Shown: positions 8,254-14,539, numbered from the stretch's first letter. The stretch is DNA of 15,155 bases from Caryophanales bacterium UBA7476 (GCA_002477275.1 DLOU01000005.1:12841-27995), one strand, 5' to 3'. Notes: a model not told the origin generated them from the letters alone. Numbers and translations: made by a program.

Positions 8254-8981
8254 TATAACACCTTCTTACAAATTTCAGAATACTCAGATGAATCAGTTCC
8301 ATCCAAATTATACACAAAAAATGGGGATAAAACTTTAAGACCAGGTAACCCATTTTTTAACCCTTCCACATACACCATAGTTGATTCAGATAATGTATTT
8401 TTATAAATAAACTTAATTTTTTTAGGTTCAATATTATTTTTTTTAAACAATTCAACCATTTCAACCAATCGATCAGTTCTATTAATCATAGAAAAAGTGC
8501 CACCATCTTTTAATAAAAGACTTGCAACTTGAATAATTTCGGATAAATTAATCTTGATTTCATGTCTAGCTATAGTTTTATGAAAATCAAGATTTTTTGT
8601 ACTAGCAACTAAATCCTTAAAATATGGTGGATTAGTTAAAACCAAATCATATGTATTATATAAATTTTTTTCGTTTTTTAATTCTTTAATATCAATATTT
8701 TTAATAAAAATTTGATCATCTAGTTGATTATATTTAACAGATTCTATTGCAAGATTAACCAAATCATTTTGTATTTCTACGCCTTCAATCTTTGATTTAG
8801 TTCTCAATGATAAAATTAAAGGTATAATCCCATTTCCAGTTCCTAAATCTATTATCTTTTTTGTAGAATATTTAATAGTTGCAAAATTAGCAAGTAATAC
8901 ACTATCCAATGAGAAACAAAACCATTCTCTATTTTGATATATTTTTATTGGATAACCTAAAACATCATCTAAGGTTTTCAT
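8253..8981 (-). CDS. trmN6: tRNA1(Val) (adenine37-N6)-methyltransferase, TrmN6/YabB family
   Basis: A SAM-dependent N6-adenine methyltransferase of the YfiC/TrmN6 family, predicted to modify A37 of a valine tRNA. The 242-residue protein has the SAM-binding motif I DLGTGNG at 45-51 and the catalytic NPPY at 117-120, diagnostic of amino-group methylation. The ATG at 8979-8981 is chosen because GAGGAT lies 5-10 bases upstream. A longer frame opening at TTG 8993 would place its start at that Shine-Dalgarno. The start overlaps the end of ricT by 17 bases and the stop overlaps the rsmI start, pointing to coupled translation. Target specificity is inferred from the family; the methyltransferase class is clear. 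Confidence 0.94.
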   Translation of the reverse strand: MKTLDDVLGYPIKIYQNREWFCFSLDSVLLANFATIKYSTKKIIDLGTGNGIIPLILSLRTKSKIEGVEIQNDLVNLAIESVKYNQLDDQIFIKNIDIKELKNEKNLYNTYDLVLTNPPYFKDLVASTKNLDFHKTIARHEIKINLSEIIQVASLLLKDGGTFSMINRTDRLVEMVELFKKNNIEPKKIKFIYKNTLSESTMVYVEGLKNGLPGLKVLSPFFVYNLDGTDSSEYSEICKKVL

Positions 8982-9744
8982 CTTTATCCTCAAAATCTAT
9001 ATAAATTATAGACTTATTCTGTAATTCAACTTTTACAGTTCTTTGTAATATATTTACATCTATCACTTTTCCCATACCATCTTCGGTATCAATAAATGCT
9101 CCAACTTTAGGAAGATCTTTCTTTTTAGATTTATAAGTTTCATTTTCATACTTAAGACAACATTTTAGTCTTCCACATACACCATTAATTTTATTTGGAT
9201 TTAGAGCAAGCATCTGATTCTTTGCCATATTAATGGAAACACTTTCAAAATCATTTAAGAAAGTATTACAACAAAGCATTAAACCACAAGGACCAATACC
9301 ACCAATTTTTTTTGATTTATCCCTTACACCTATTTGTCTAAATTCAATTCTCGAATGATACTTTTGAGCAAGTCTTTTTGCAAGTTCTCTAAAATCAACT
9401 CTATTATCAGAAACAAAAGAAATATATAATCTTTTTTTATCTAAAGTATATACAGCCTCAACAAAAACCATATCAAGTTCTAATTTTTCAGCAATTTTTC
9501 TGACATCTGATAGTACCTTTTCACATTCTTTATTATTTTTTTCGTTATCACTAATATCTTTTTTAGAAGCAACTCTTAGAACATTAAAATCAGTATTTAC
9601 TTTACTATCATTTATTGAATTAACGGTACCAATAAATAAACCATTTTCACATTCAAAAACAATAGAATCATTTACTTTAAGATCTAATTCAGTATATGCT
9701 TCATTTTTTCCAAGAAAATCATTTGAGAATATTATTGAAACCAT
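8965..9744 (-). CDS. ricT: PSP1-domain protein RicT (YaaT), RNase Y specificity factor subunit
   Basis: In Bacillus RicT joins RicA and RicF in the Fe-S Y-complex, which directs RNase Y cleavage and influences sporulation, competence and biofilm formation. The 259-residue protein is a full-length PSP1 protein. The conserved block runs from about residue 60 to 205. It holds two cysteine clusters, GPCGLMLCC (C153, C158, C159) and GVCGRLKCC (C190, C195, C196), which in the family ligate iron-sulfur clusters. GGAGG precedes the ATG, whose A is shared with the holB stop (TAATG). The holB-ricT pair is conserved in Firmicutes. RicA and RicF partners are not in this window. Confidence 0.96.
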   Translation of the reverse strand: MVSIIFSNDFLGKNEAYTELDLKVNDSIVFECENGLFIGTVNSINDSKVNTDFNVLRVASKKDISDNEKNNKECEKVLSDVRKIAEKLELDMVFVEAVYTLDKKRLYISFVSDNRVDFRELAKRLAQKYHSRIEFRQIGVRDKSKKIGGIGPCGLMLCCNTFLNDFESVSINMAKNQMLALNPNKINGVCGRLKCCLKYENETYKSKKKDLPKVGAFIDTEDGMGKVIDVNILQRTVKVELQNKSIIYIDFEDKDENLR

Positions 9745-10544
9745 TATTTAACCACCTCCAAAATACTAATTAATAAATCATCAATAATTAACTTATAATT
9801 TACATTATAATTAAGTTTTTCAATTATTTCTTCCAATATTGAAATTATTGATATATTTTTTTTAAGAGTTAAATCAAAAAGATTATTATTTTTTTCATAA
9901 AACAAGTATTTCTCTAAATCCTTTAATTTATCTAATGCAGTAACCCTATCAGGAATTATTTCCAATATATTATCAAATAATAAAAAATTATTATTACTGC
10001 ATACCATTTCAGCTAACTTCTTAGTTTCGTCACTAAAATCATTTTTTTCGTTAGATTTAAGAGTAATAACCTGACATCTAGATAATATAGTATCAATCAC
10101 TTTATATTTACTATTTGCTATTAAAATAGCAATAATATTATCTTCAGGTTCTTCTAAAAATTTCAACATTGTATTAGCTGAACTCATATTTAATTTAGTT
10201 GCATCTTCTATTATATAAACTTGTTTATTATCATACATAGATTTATTTTTAAATTCATCCATTAGATTAATTAATTGTTCTTTTTTTATTGAAGAACCAT
10301 CAGCTTTAATATATTTTATATCTGGATAAGTTTTTTCTTCTATTAAATGAAATAGTTTTATATCATCGGATTCGTTATCCACTGTATTAGAAGATAATAA
10401 AATTTTTAAAAATTCAATAATTAAATTATCAACCTTATCATAATCACAAGTTTCTATTAAATATGCATGTGATAATTTATTTTTCTTTTTCTCATTATTT
10501 ATAAAATCAAAAAAATCTTTTTGTTCAACTAATACATCTTCCAT
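9744..10544 (-). CDS. holB: DNA polymerase III subunit delta-prime
   Basis: A structural subunit of the clamp loader, acting with DnaX and delta to load the beta clamp. The 266-residue protein shows the AAA+ fold without a working Walker A, as is normal for delta-prime. It keeps LSHAYLIE near the N-terminus, the MLKFLEEPEDN segment and the ILSRCQVITL (SRC) motif. The zinc-finger cysteines seen in some family members are not evident. The C-terminal half is divergent and Asn/Leu-rich. The ATG at 10542-10544 is preferred because GAGGT lies 6 bases upstream; the longer frame from 10562 would start inside the ribosome-binding region. It starts 7 bases after bofA. In Bacillus tmk and yaaQR lie between these genes, and they are absent here. 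Confidence 0.93.
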   Translation of the reverse strand: MEDVLVEQKDFFDFINNEKKKNKLSHAYLIETCDYDKVDNLIIEFLKILLSSNTVDNESDDIKLFHLIEEKTYPDIKYIKADGSSIKKEQLINLMDEFKNKSMYDNKQVYIIEDATKLNMSSANTMLKFLEEPEDNIIAILIANSKYKVIDTILSRCQVITLKSNEKNDFSDETKKLAEMVCSNNNFLLFDNILEIIPDRVTALDKLKDLEKYLFYEKNNNLFDLTLKKNISIISILEEIIEKLNYNVNYKLIIDDLLISILEVVK

Positions 10545-10551
10545 AAATACC

Positions 10552-10737
10552 TCACAATACAAATAATTTAAACATTACTAATGCAAAAAGCCCAGGAGCA
10601 CCTAATACTGTAATAAACAAAATATTAACTATATTTATGGGAATTATTAAATTGAAATTAATTGCAATTAAATTATAACCATATAATAAAAAAGAACTAA
10701 AAATAAAACTTCTTATAAAACTAATAATTTTTTTCAT
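10552..10737 (-). CDS. bofA: BofA-family inhibitor of pro-sigma-K processing (short)
   Basis: BofA is a membrane protein that, with SpoIVFA, holds the SpoIVFB protease inactive until the forespore signals, so sigma-K is released on time in the mother cell. The 61-residue product is almost entirely hydrophobic, with two predicted spans. It ends with the family signature: a PIN (proline-isoleucine-asparagine) segment followed by VLGAPGLFALVMF. It is shorter than Bacillus BofA (about 87 residues), lacking N-terminal sequence. AGGTG precedes the ATG. Its place just after recR is the same as in Bacillus and supports the call. No SpoIVF genes are in the window. Function is inferred from family and synteny. 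Confidence 0.82.
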   Translation of the reverse strand: MKKIISFIRSFIFSSFLLYGYNLIAINFNLIIPINIVNILFITVLGAPGLFALVMFKLFVL

Positions 10738-10774
10738 ATTATCACCTAAGAAAAATTATGAAAAAAAATAAATA

Positions 10775-11368
10775 TTATTCTACTTCTTTTCTATCACTTA
10801 ATGCTCTCTCTAATGTCAAACTATCAATATATTCCATATTTGCTCCCATCGGAACTCCACTTGCTAGTCTTGTAAATTTAATATTCGTGTCTGATAAAAT
10901 TCTCTTTATATACATCGAAGTTGTCTCTGCTTCAATACTAGGATTAAAAGCAAATACTACCTCTTTAAAATTACCATTTTGAATTCTATCAATAAGTTTT
11001 TCTAAACCAATATCTTCAGGATTAATACCATCCATCGGAGATATTAATCCATCCAAAACATGATATAAACCATTATACATAGCCATTTTTTCAAATATAA
11101 AAATATTCTTAACATCATCAACTACACATAATAATTCGTTATTTCTAGTATTATCTTCACAAACATCGCAAATATCTTTTTCTGTTAAATTATTACAAAC
11201 ATTACATTTTTTTATATTATTACTAACATCAACAATACTATTAGAAAACAACTCTATTTGATCTTCATCAAAATCTAAAATTGAAAAAGCAAGTCTTTCA
11301 GCAGTTTTTTCACCTACTCCAGGTAACATTTTAAAAGACTCAATTAATCTTCTAATACTTTCAGGCAT
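10775..11368 (-). CDS. recR: recombination mediator protein RecR
   Basis: Works with RecO and RecF to load RecA at single-strand gaps. The 197 residues match the family. The N-terminal helix-hairpin-helix (MLPGVGEKTAERLAF) is followed by a Cys4 zinc finger at C55, C58, C67 and C70. A Toprim domain starts at about residue 79 (CVVDDVKNIF) and includes the GLYHVLDGLISPMDGI segment. The usual acidic CVVE is CVVD here, a conservative change. The stop is 9 bases from the upstream ybaB gene and the dnaX-ybaB-recR trio is intact. The start is the ATG at 11368, next to a modest purine-rich RBS. Confidence 0.97.
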   Translation of the reverse strand: MPESIRRLIESFKMLPGVGEKTAERLAFSILDFDEDQIELFSNSIVDVSNNIKKCNVCNNLTEKDICDVCEDNTRNNELLCVVDDVKNIFIFEKMAMYNGLYHVLDGLISPMDGINPEDIGLEKLIDRIQNGNFKEVVFAFNPSIEAETTSMYIKRILSDTNIKFTRLASGVPMGANMEYIDSLTLERALSDRKEVE

Positions 11369-11377
11369 AATTAGTTC

Positions 11378-11671
11378 CTAAAACAATCCAGGTATATTAC
11401 CAAATTTTGCCATTTTCTTTTCAGTATAATCGTCTACCTTTTTCATAGCATTATTAGTAGCAACAACAAATAAATCAGAAATCATATCTAAATCATCTTT
11501 ATCAACTTCATCTGCATTTATTACAACATCAACAATTTCTTTTTTACCGTTTACAGTTACAGAAACAAAAGAACTTTCACCTTCAAATGTAGTTTTATCA
11601 ATTTCCTCTTTAATTTTTACCATTTCCTTTTGCATATTTTGTGCTTGTTTAAGCATAGCTTGCATATTCAT
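11378..11671 (-). CDS. ybaB: YbaB/EbfC family nucleoid-associated protein
   Basis: A small dimeric DNA-binding protein whose gene almost always sits between dnaX and recR. The 97-residue product opens with MNMQAMLKQAQNMQKEM and continues with the family pattern of an amphipathic helix, a beta-sheet core (SSFVSVTVNGKKEIVDVVIN) and a C-terminal helix (ATNNAMKKVDD). AGAGGAGA lies 8 bases before the first ATG. A second in-frame ATG two codons later is a possible alternative. Its role may be nucleoid organisation or support of RecR; the exact function is unsettled in the family. Confidence 0.96.
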   Translation of the reverse strand: MNMQAMLKQAQNMQKEMVKIKEEIDKTTFEGESSFVSVTVNGKKEIVDVVINADEVDKDDLDMISDLFVVATNNAMKKVDDYTEKKMAKFGNIPGLF

Positions 11672-11686
11672 ATAAAATCTCCTCTC

Positions 11687-13378
11687 TTATTCAACCTCAA
11701 CAATATCTCCAAAAACACTAATTGAATCACTATCAGCATCATTAGTAGAATCGTTTTCAATAATATTATACACTAAATTAGGCTCTTCCACATAGGAATA
11801 TTTCTCATTATTTTTTAATTTAGTTATATATAACTTTTTTTCTTTTTCCCATACTTCATCCGAGACAATAGCTAATTTCTTATTAATACCAATTTTATTA
11901 CTCAAAACATCATAAAATTCATCCAAATGTGTTAAATTTTCCCTTACAACAGAATCATATTCATAACTAATAACAAGATTTTTACTACTTGAAACCCTTA
12001 ATTTGCTATCAAGTAGACTACATGCTAAAAAACCAATATTTTGATCAAAAACAAAATCATTCAATTTCTTAAAACTTTCTTTATCATTATTTAACTCATT
12101 TTTATCAGCTTCAGCAAAAGTATTATTTAATCTAATTTGGATTATTTCGTCTATATTAGAATTATTAATATCAGATTTTTTATTAACAATAGGAGCAACA
12201 TTTTTTTCTTCAATTATTCCAGCAATTTCTTTTTCTGTAGTGTTTTTTTCTTTTTTAACAGATAAAACCTTATTTTTTTCCTTATTTTCAATTTTATTTT
12301 CCTCTTTATTTTGGGAAATTATTTCCCGGGAAATATTTTTATCAAGAAAATATGAATTCATAAAATTTAAAAACATTATTTGTATATAAACTTTAGGAGT
12401 ACTGCATTTTTTAATATCGAACATTTTTTCGTTTATTAAATTAGCTAACTTAATTATTTTATTAACATCAGTAAAATCACATTTATTATTTTTTAAAGAA
12501 TCAAAAATAACATCCTGAAGACATACAAGTATTGAATCCATTAACTGAATTAAATTAATACCATTACTATTCCAATCAGAAATAGCAGAAGAAACTTCAT
12601 CCATTTTACCTAAATCAACTAAATGAATTAATTCAATAATATCCGAATTAGATACAATTTTATTTAAGTCAATAAAATCTTGCATTGTAATTTCAGCATC
12701 ACAATAAGCATATAACTTATCTAACATTCCAATAGAATCTCTCATTCCACCATTAGAAAACTCAGCAATTTTTAAAAGTACTTCATCAGATACTTTAATA
12801 GATTCAGCATCACAAATTCTTCTTAAATTTTCAGAAATATCTTTATCAGAAATTCTATTAAAAGAAAAGCATTGACATCTAGAAACTATTGTTTCTGGAA
12901 CCTTTTGTGGATCAGTAGTTGCAAGAATAAAGATAACATGGCTAGGTGGTTCCTCAAGTGTCTTAAGTAAGGCATTAAAAGCTTGAATAGTAAGCATATG
13001 TACCTCATCAATAATATATACTTTATATTTTAATTCACTAGGAACTAAATTAACTTTATCTCTTAATTCTCTAATTTCATCAACACCATTATTTGAAGCA
13101 GCATCTATCTCTATAATATCTAAGCAATCTTTACTAATAGAAAAATTACAAAATTCACATTCATTACAAATATTACCGTCTTTCTTAGAACAATTAATAG
13201 ATCTAGCGAAAATCTTAGCAATAGATGTTTTACCAACACCCCTAGGTCCAAAAAACATATAAGCATGATTAATTCTATCGTTTTTAATAGAATTTTTTAA
13301 AGTTTTTACAACAACATTTTGACCAACTACTTCATCAAAATTTTTAGGTCTATATTTTCTATATAAAGTTTGATACAT
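11687..13378 (-). CDS. dnaX: DNA polymerase III gamma/tau subunit DnaX
   Basis: The ATPase of the clamp loader, and in its tau form the link to polymerase and helicase. The 563-residue protein has Walker A GPRGVGKT at 44-51 and a Cys4 zinc module (C63, C71, C74, C77). Walker B is IDEVH at 123-127, sensor 1 lies in LATTDPQKVPETIVSRC, and the SRC arginine-finger motif is at 166-168. Residues from about 345 to 430 are a low-complexity Lys/Glu/Asn linker, followed by the tau-like C-terminal domain. GGAGGG lies 5 bases before the ATG. The linker DNA holds a perfect Noc-site palindrome (12320-12335) and an A-AAA-AAC slippery heptamer (12249-12242) that could yield a gamma form. It heads the dnaX-ybaB-recR cluster. 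Confidence 0.98.
   Translation of the reverse strand: MYQTLYRKYRPKNFDEVVGQNVVVKTLKNSIKNDRINHAYMFFGPRGVGKTSIAKIFARSINCSKKDGNICNECEFCNFSISKDCLDIIEIDAASNNGVDEIRELRDKVNLVPSELKYKVYIIDEVHMLTIQAFNALLKTLEEPPSHVIFILATTDPQKVPETIVSRCQCFSFNRISDKDISENLRRICDAESIKVSDEVLLKIAEFSNGGMRDSIGMLDKLYAYCDAEITMQDFIDLNKIVSNSDIIELIHLVDLGKMDEVSSAISDWNSNGINLIQLMDSILVCLQDVIFDSLKNNKCDFTDVNKIIKLANLINEKMFDIKKCSTPKVYIQIMFLNFMNSYFLDKNISREIISQNKEENKIENKEKNKVLSVKKEKNTTEKEIAGIIEEKNVAPIVNKKSDINNSNIDEIIQIRLNNTFAEADKNELNNDKESFKKLNDFVFDQNIGFLACSLLDSKLRVSSSKNLVISYEYDSVVRENLTHLDEFYDVLSNKIGINKKLAIVSDEVWEKEKKLYITKLKNNEKYSYVEEPNLVYNIIENDSTNDADSDSISVFGDIVEVE
12320..12335. promoter_or_regulatory. Noc-binding-site-like palindrome inside dnaX
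   Basis: TATTTCCCGGGAAATA is a perfect 16-bp palindrome, identical to the consensus for the nucleoid-occlusion protein Noc in Bacillus. It falls in the dnaX linker, reading Ile-Ser-Arg-Glu-Ile and forcing a GC-rich CGG Arg codon in an AT-rich gene. The same 16 bases recur at 14113-14128. Confidence 0.85.
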
Positions 13379-13397
13379 AAAACCCTCCTATAACATT

Positions 13398-13406
13398 ATT
13401 ATATCA
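13398..13406 (-). promoter_or_regulatory. possible extended -10 promoter for dnaX
   Basis: The minus strand reads TGATATAAT, an extended -10 (TGnTATAAT), just after the tadA stop. The implied start would be about 10 bases before the dnaX Shine-Dalgarno. No good -35 is visible, which extended -10 promoters tolerate. Confidence 0.4.
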
Positions 13407-13414
13407 TAATAACA

Positions 13415-13870
13415 TCATTTTTTACTATTTCTAACATCTTGAAAAAAAGATTTCATTAATAAATTAATTTCATCAGAAAAATATCCACAATAATAATTGC
13501 AAGAATTGTTGTTTTTATCCTTATTAAATATGGCTTTAATTATATTAATATTATTTGAATCAGAATTACTTAACCCATAATATATATTTGAAATTCTTGC
13601 CTGTTTTATAGCACTTGCACACATTGGGCAAGGTTCTAAGGTAATATAAATATCACATCCATCTAATCTCCAATTATTAATTTTTTTTGAAGCTTTTTCA
13701 ACAGCAATTAATTCAGCATGCTTTGTAACACAATTCATTTTTTCTTTTTTATTATAAGCTTTTGAAATTATCTTACCCTCTTTAACTATTACTGCTCCTA
13801 CTGGAACTTCACCCAATATTAAAGCTTTTTTAGCTTCGTTTATAGCAATTTTCATAAATTTTTCTTCCAT
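13415..13870 (-). CDS. tadA: tRNA-specific adenosine deaminase TadA
   Basis: Deaminates A34 to inosine in tRNA-Arg(ACG), allowing wobble decoding. The 151-residue protein has the cytidine-deaminase-fold zinc site: HAE with His51 as ligand and Glu53 as proton shuttle, and PCPMC with Cys81 and Cys84 as the other ligands. The EVPVGAVIV segment at 21-29 is typical. The ATG at 13868-13870 is chosen because GGAGG lies 5 bases upstream. A longer in-frame reading from 13945 is wrong: its first 25 codons are the SRP RNA gene, and MEPGQNRKIAAL is simply the translated SRP core. The RBS follows the SRP U-tract by one base and no promoter lies between, so tadA is probably expressed by readthrough. Confidence 0.97.
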   Translation of the reverse strand: MEEKFMKIAINEAKKALILGEVPVGAVIVKEGKIISKAYNKKEKMNCVTKHAELIAVEKASKKINNWRLDGCDIYITLEPCPMCASAIKQARISNIYYGLSNSDSNNINIIKAIFNKDKNNNSCNYYCGYFSDEINLLMKSFFQDVRNSKK

Positions 13871-13880
13871 AAAACCTCCA

Positions 13881-13961
13881 AAAAAAAGATGCACATAAAT
13901 AATAAATGTTAAGGCTGCTATCTTCCGATTCTGACCTGGTTCCATAACTATTTATTGCATC
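13881..13961 (-). ncRNA. ffs: small bacterial SRP RNA (4.5S-like) with terminal U-tract
   Basis: The RNA of the signal recognition particle, which binds Ffh and targets nascent membrane and secreted proteins. The minus strand contains ACCAGGTCAG, then ATC-GGAA-GAT, then AGCAGCC. This is the GGAA tetraloop with its closing stem and the symmetric loop bound by Ffh. The arms outside also pair: GATGCA with TGCATC, and ATAAATA with TATTTAT. Together they give a 74-nt hairpin at 13961-13888, followed by seven Ts at 13887-13881. There is no room for an Alu domain, unlike the roughly 270-nt SRP RNAs of Bacillus and most Clostridium. The symmetric loop reads CAGA where CAGG is usual. Confidence 0.92.
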
Positions 13962-13972
13962 AAAGTTATTTT

Positions 13973-13999
13973 ATTATAAAAAAAATTTTTTTTCAACAA
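13973..13999 (-). promoter_or_regulatory. promoter of the SRP RNA
   Basis: A consensus TATAAT at 13978-13973 lies 11 bases before the first paired base of the SRP RNA, the right distance for a start near 13966-13961. TTGTTG at 13999-13994 gives a 15-base spacer, which is short. The -10 is convincing and the -35 is weak. Confidence 0.6.
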
Positions 14000-14029
14000 A
14001 ATTACTATAAATAATCTATAAATTTTTAA

Positions 14030-14045
14030 TGTTCCACGTGGAACA
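14030..14045. promoter_or_regulatory. parS site (ParB/Spo0J nucleation site)
   Basis: TGTTCCACGTGGAACA is a perfect 16-bp palindrome that matches the bacterial parS consensus. ParB loads here and slides outward, helping origin segregation and SMC loading. parS sites cluster near oriC, in keeping with the dnaX-recR neighbourhood. The GC-rich core stands out in DNA that is otherwise almost all A and T. Confidence 0.92.
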
Positions 14046-14112
14046 TAATTATTCAACAGAAAATTATTAAACAACAAATAATAATTAATAATTTTTTAAT
14101 TTATAAACAAAG

Positions 14113-14128
14113 TATTTCCCGGGAAATA
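14113..14128. promoter_or_regulatory. Noc-binding-site-like palindrome
   Basis: TATTTCCCGGGAAATA, a perfect palindrome, is identical to the copy inside dnaX and to the known Noc consensus. Noc, a ParB paralogue, spreads from such sites and blocks division over the nucleoid. It lies 67 bases from the parS site, so binding by two CTP-dependent clamps could overlap. Confidence 0.87.
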
Positions 14129-14146
14129 TTTTTAAAATAAAAATAC

Positions 14147-14160
14147 ATTAACATGTTAAT
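14147..14160. repeat. 14-bp perfect palindrome ATTAACATGTTAAT
   Basis: A symmetric AT-rich palindrome centred on CATG, 18 bases from the Noc-like site. It could be a protein-binding site, but AT-rich palindromes of this size arise by chance more often than the two GC-rich ones beside it. No function is assigned. Confidence 0.35.
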
Positions 14161-14218
14161 TTTAAATTATAAATATAAAAATCTATGAATATATTTTAAC
14201 ATTTTACTTAAAACACCA

Positions 14219-14269
14219 TTAATAACAAATTACACTTATTTTTTTTAAATATATTCCTGTTTCGTTCAT
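14219..14269 (-). pseudogene. reading frame truncated after 16 codons downstream of an operator-controlled promoter
   Basis: After the promoter and palindrome, the minus strand has AGGAAAG and, 9 bases on, an ATG (14269). This opens MNETGIYLKKISVICY before a TAA. The first ten residues look like the start of a real protein; the frame then enters AT-rich DNA and stops. The A8 tract at 14248-14241 is a likely break point. The original gene cannot be identified. It may instead be a leader peptide or chance. Confidence 0.35.
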
Positions 14270-14284
14270 CTTATTTTACTTTCC

Positions 14285-14302
14285 TGTGTAGCTTGCTACA
14301 CA
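14285..14302. promoter_or_regulatory. palindromic operator overlapping a transcription start
   Basis: TGTGTAGC-TT-GCTACACA has two perfect 8-bp half-sites around a two-base centre. It begins at the -10 box of the minus-strand promoter and covers the predicted start site, the usual place for a repressor operator. No U-tract follows on either strand, so it does not look like a terminator. Confidence 0.55.
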
Positions 14303-14331
14303 TTATAGTATTATTTTCACAACATTGTCAC
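14302..14331 (-). promoter_or_regulatory. sigma-A type promoter next to the palindrome
   Basis: The minus strand reads GTGACA at 14331-14326, 18 bases, then TATAAT at 14307-14302. The -10 is perfect and the -35 is 5 of 6. It drives towards the truncated frame at 14269 and on into the parS/Noc region. Confidence 0.55.
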
Positions 14332-14348
14332 GTTTTTGTTTCTGACAA
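14325..14348. repeat. inverted repeat TTGTCA / TGACAA over the -35 region
   Basis: Two 6-bp arms (14325-14330 and 14343-14348) are separated by 12 bases. The left arm includes most of the -35 hexamer. No T-run follows on the minus strand, so a terminator for the 62-codon gene is unlikely; a second operator is possible. Confidence 0.35.
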
Positions 14349-14350
14349 AA

Positions 14351-14539
14351 TTATTCTCCCAGTGCGGATAAAACCTTTTTTATATCTTCATTAATGCAAA
14401 TCGACCGTTCCTCTATCTCTTTCGGACACGATGCCTCCCTATAATTAATACACGCATAAACAGCTTTTTCATTGTGCGCTGTTGCTCTCCAAAAAGGATA
14501 TTTTATAATTACCGGGGTATTATGTTTATTGCGCACCAT
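14351..14539 (-). CDS. hypothetical protein (62 aa), coupled to the ATP-binding gene
   Basis: I do not recognise this product. The frame is open from a TTG at 14587 and includes ATG 14539, chosen here because it overlaps the stop of the upstream gene by 14 bases, which favours coupled translation. No strong Shine-Dalgarno supports either start. The 62 residues include the segments VIIKYPFWRATAHNEKAVYA and CPKEIEERSICINEDIKK: an aromatic patch, two cysteines and a charged helical end, with no membrane span. GC is intermediate (26 of 60 at 14401-14460), closer to the ATP-binding gene than to the chromosome further left. It is probably an accessory gene of the same transferred unit. Confidence 0.6.
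   Translation of the reverse strand: MVRNKHNTPVIIKYPFWRATAHNEKAVYACINYREASCPKEIEERSICINEDIKKVLSALGE

Larger units (their letters stand above)
13962..14350. other. intergenic stretch with chromosome-organisation sites and a composition boundary
   Basis: No intact gene is visible in these 389 bases. From right to left they hold an inverted repeat over a promoter (14325-14348), a palindromic operator (14285-14302) and a dead reading frame (14269-14219). These are followed by a 14-bp palindrome (14147-14160), a Noc-like site (14113-14128), a parS-like site (14030-14045) and the SRP RNA promoter. GC is very low at the left (7 of 60 at 14161-14220) and rises sharply beyond about 14350. Confidence 0.8.

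Noticed and set aside
10374..10382. DnaA-box-like TTATCCACT
   Set aside because: A single imperfect match inside holB with no neighbouring boxes; not evidence for an origin.
10758..10982. Plus-strand frame of 74 codons
   Set aside because: Antisense to recR and without family features; a shadow frame.
14030..14045. The parS palindrome as a terminator hairpin
   Set aside because: No loop and no T-run on either strand, and the sequence matches the ParB consensus exactly.
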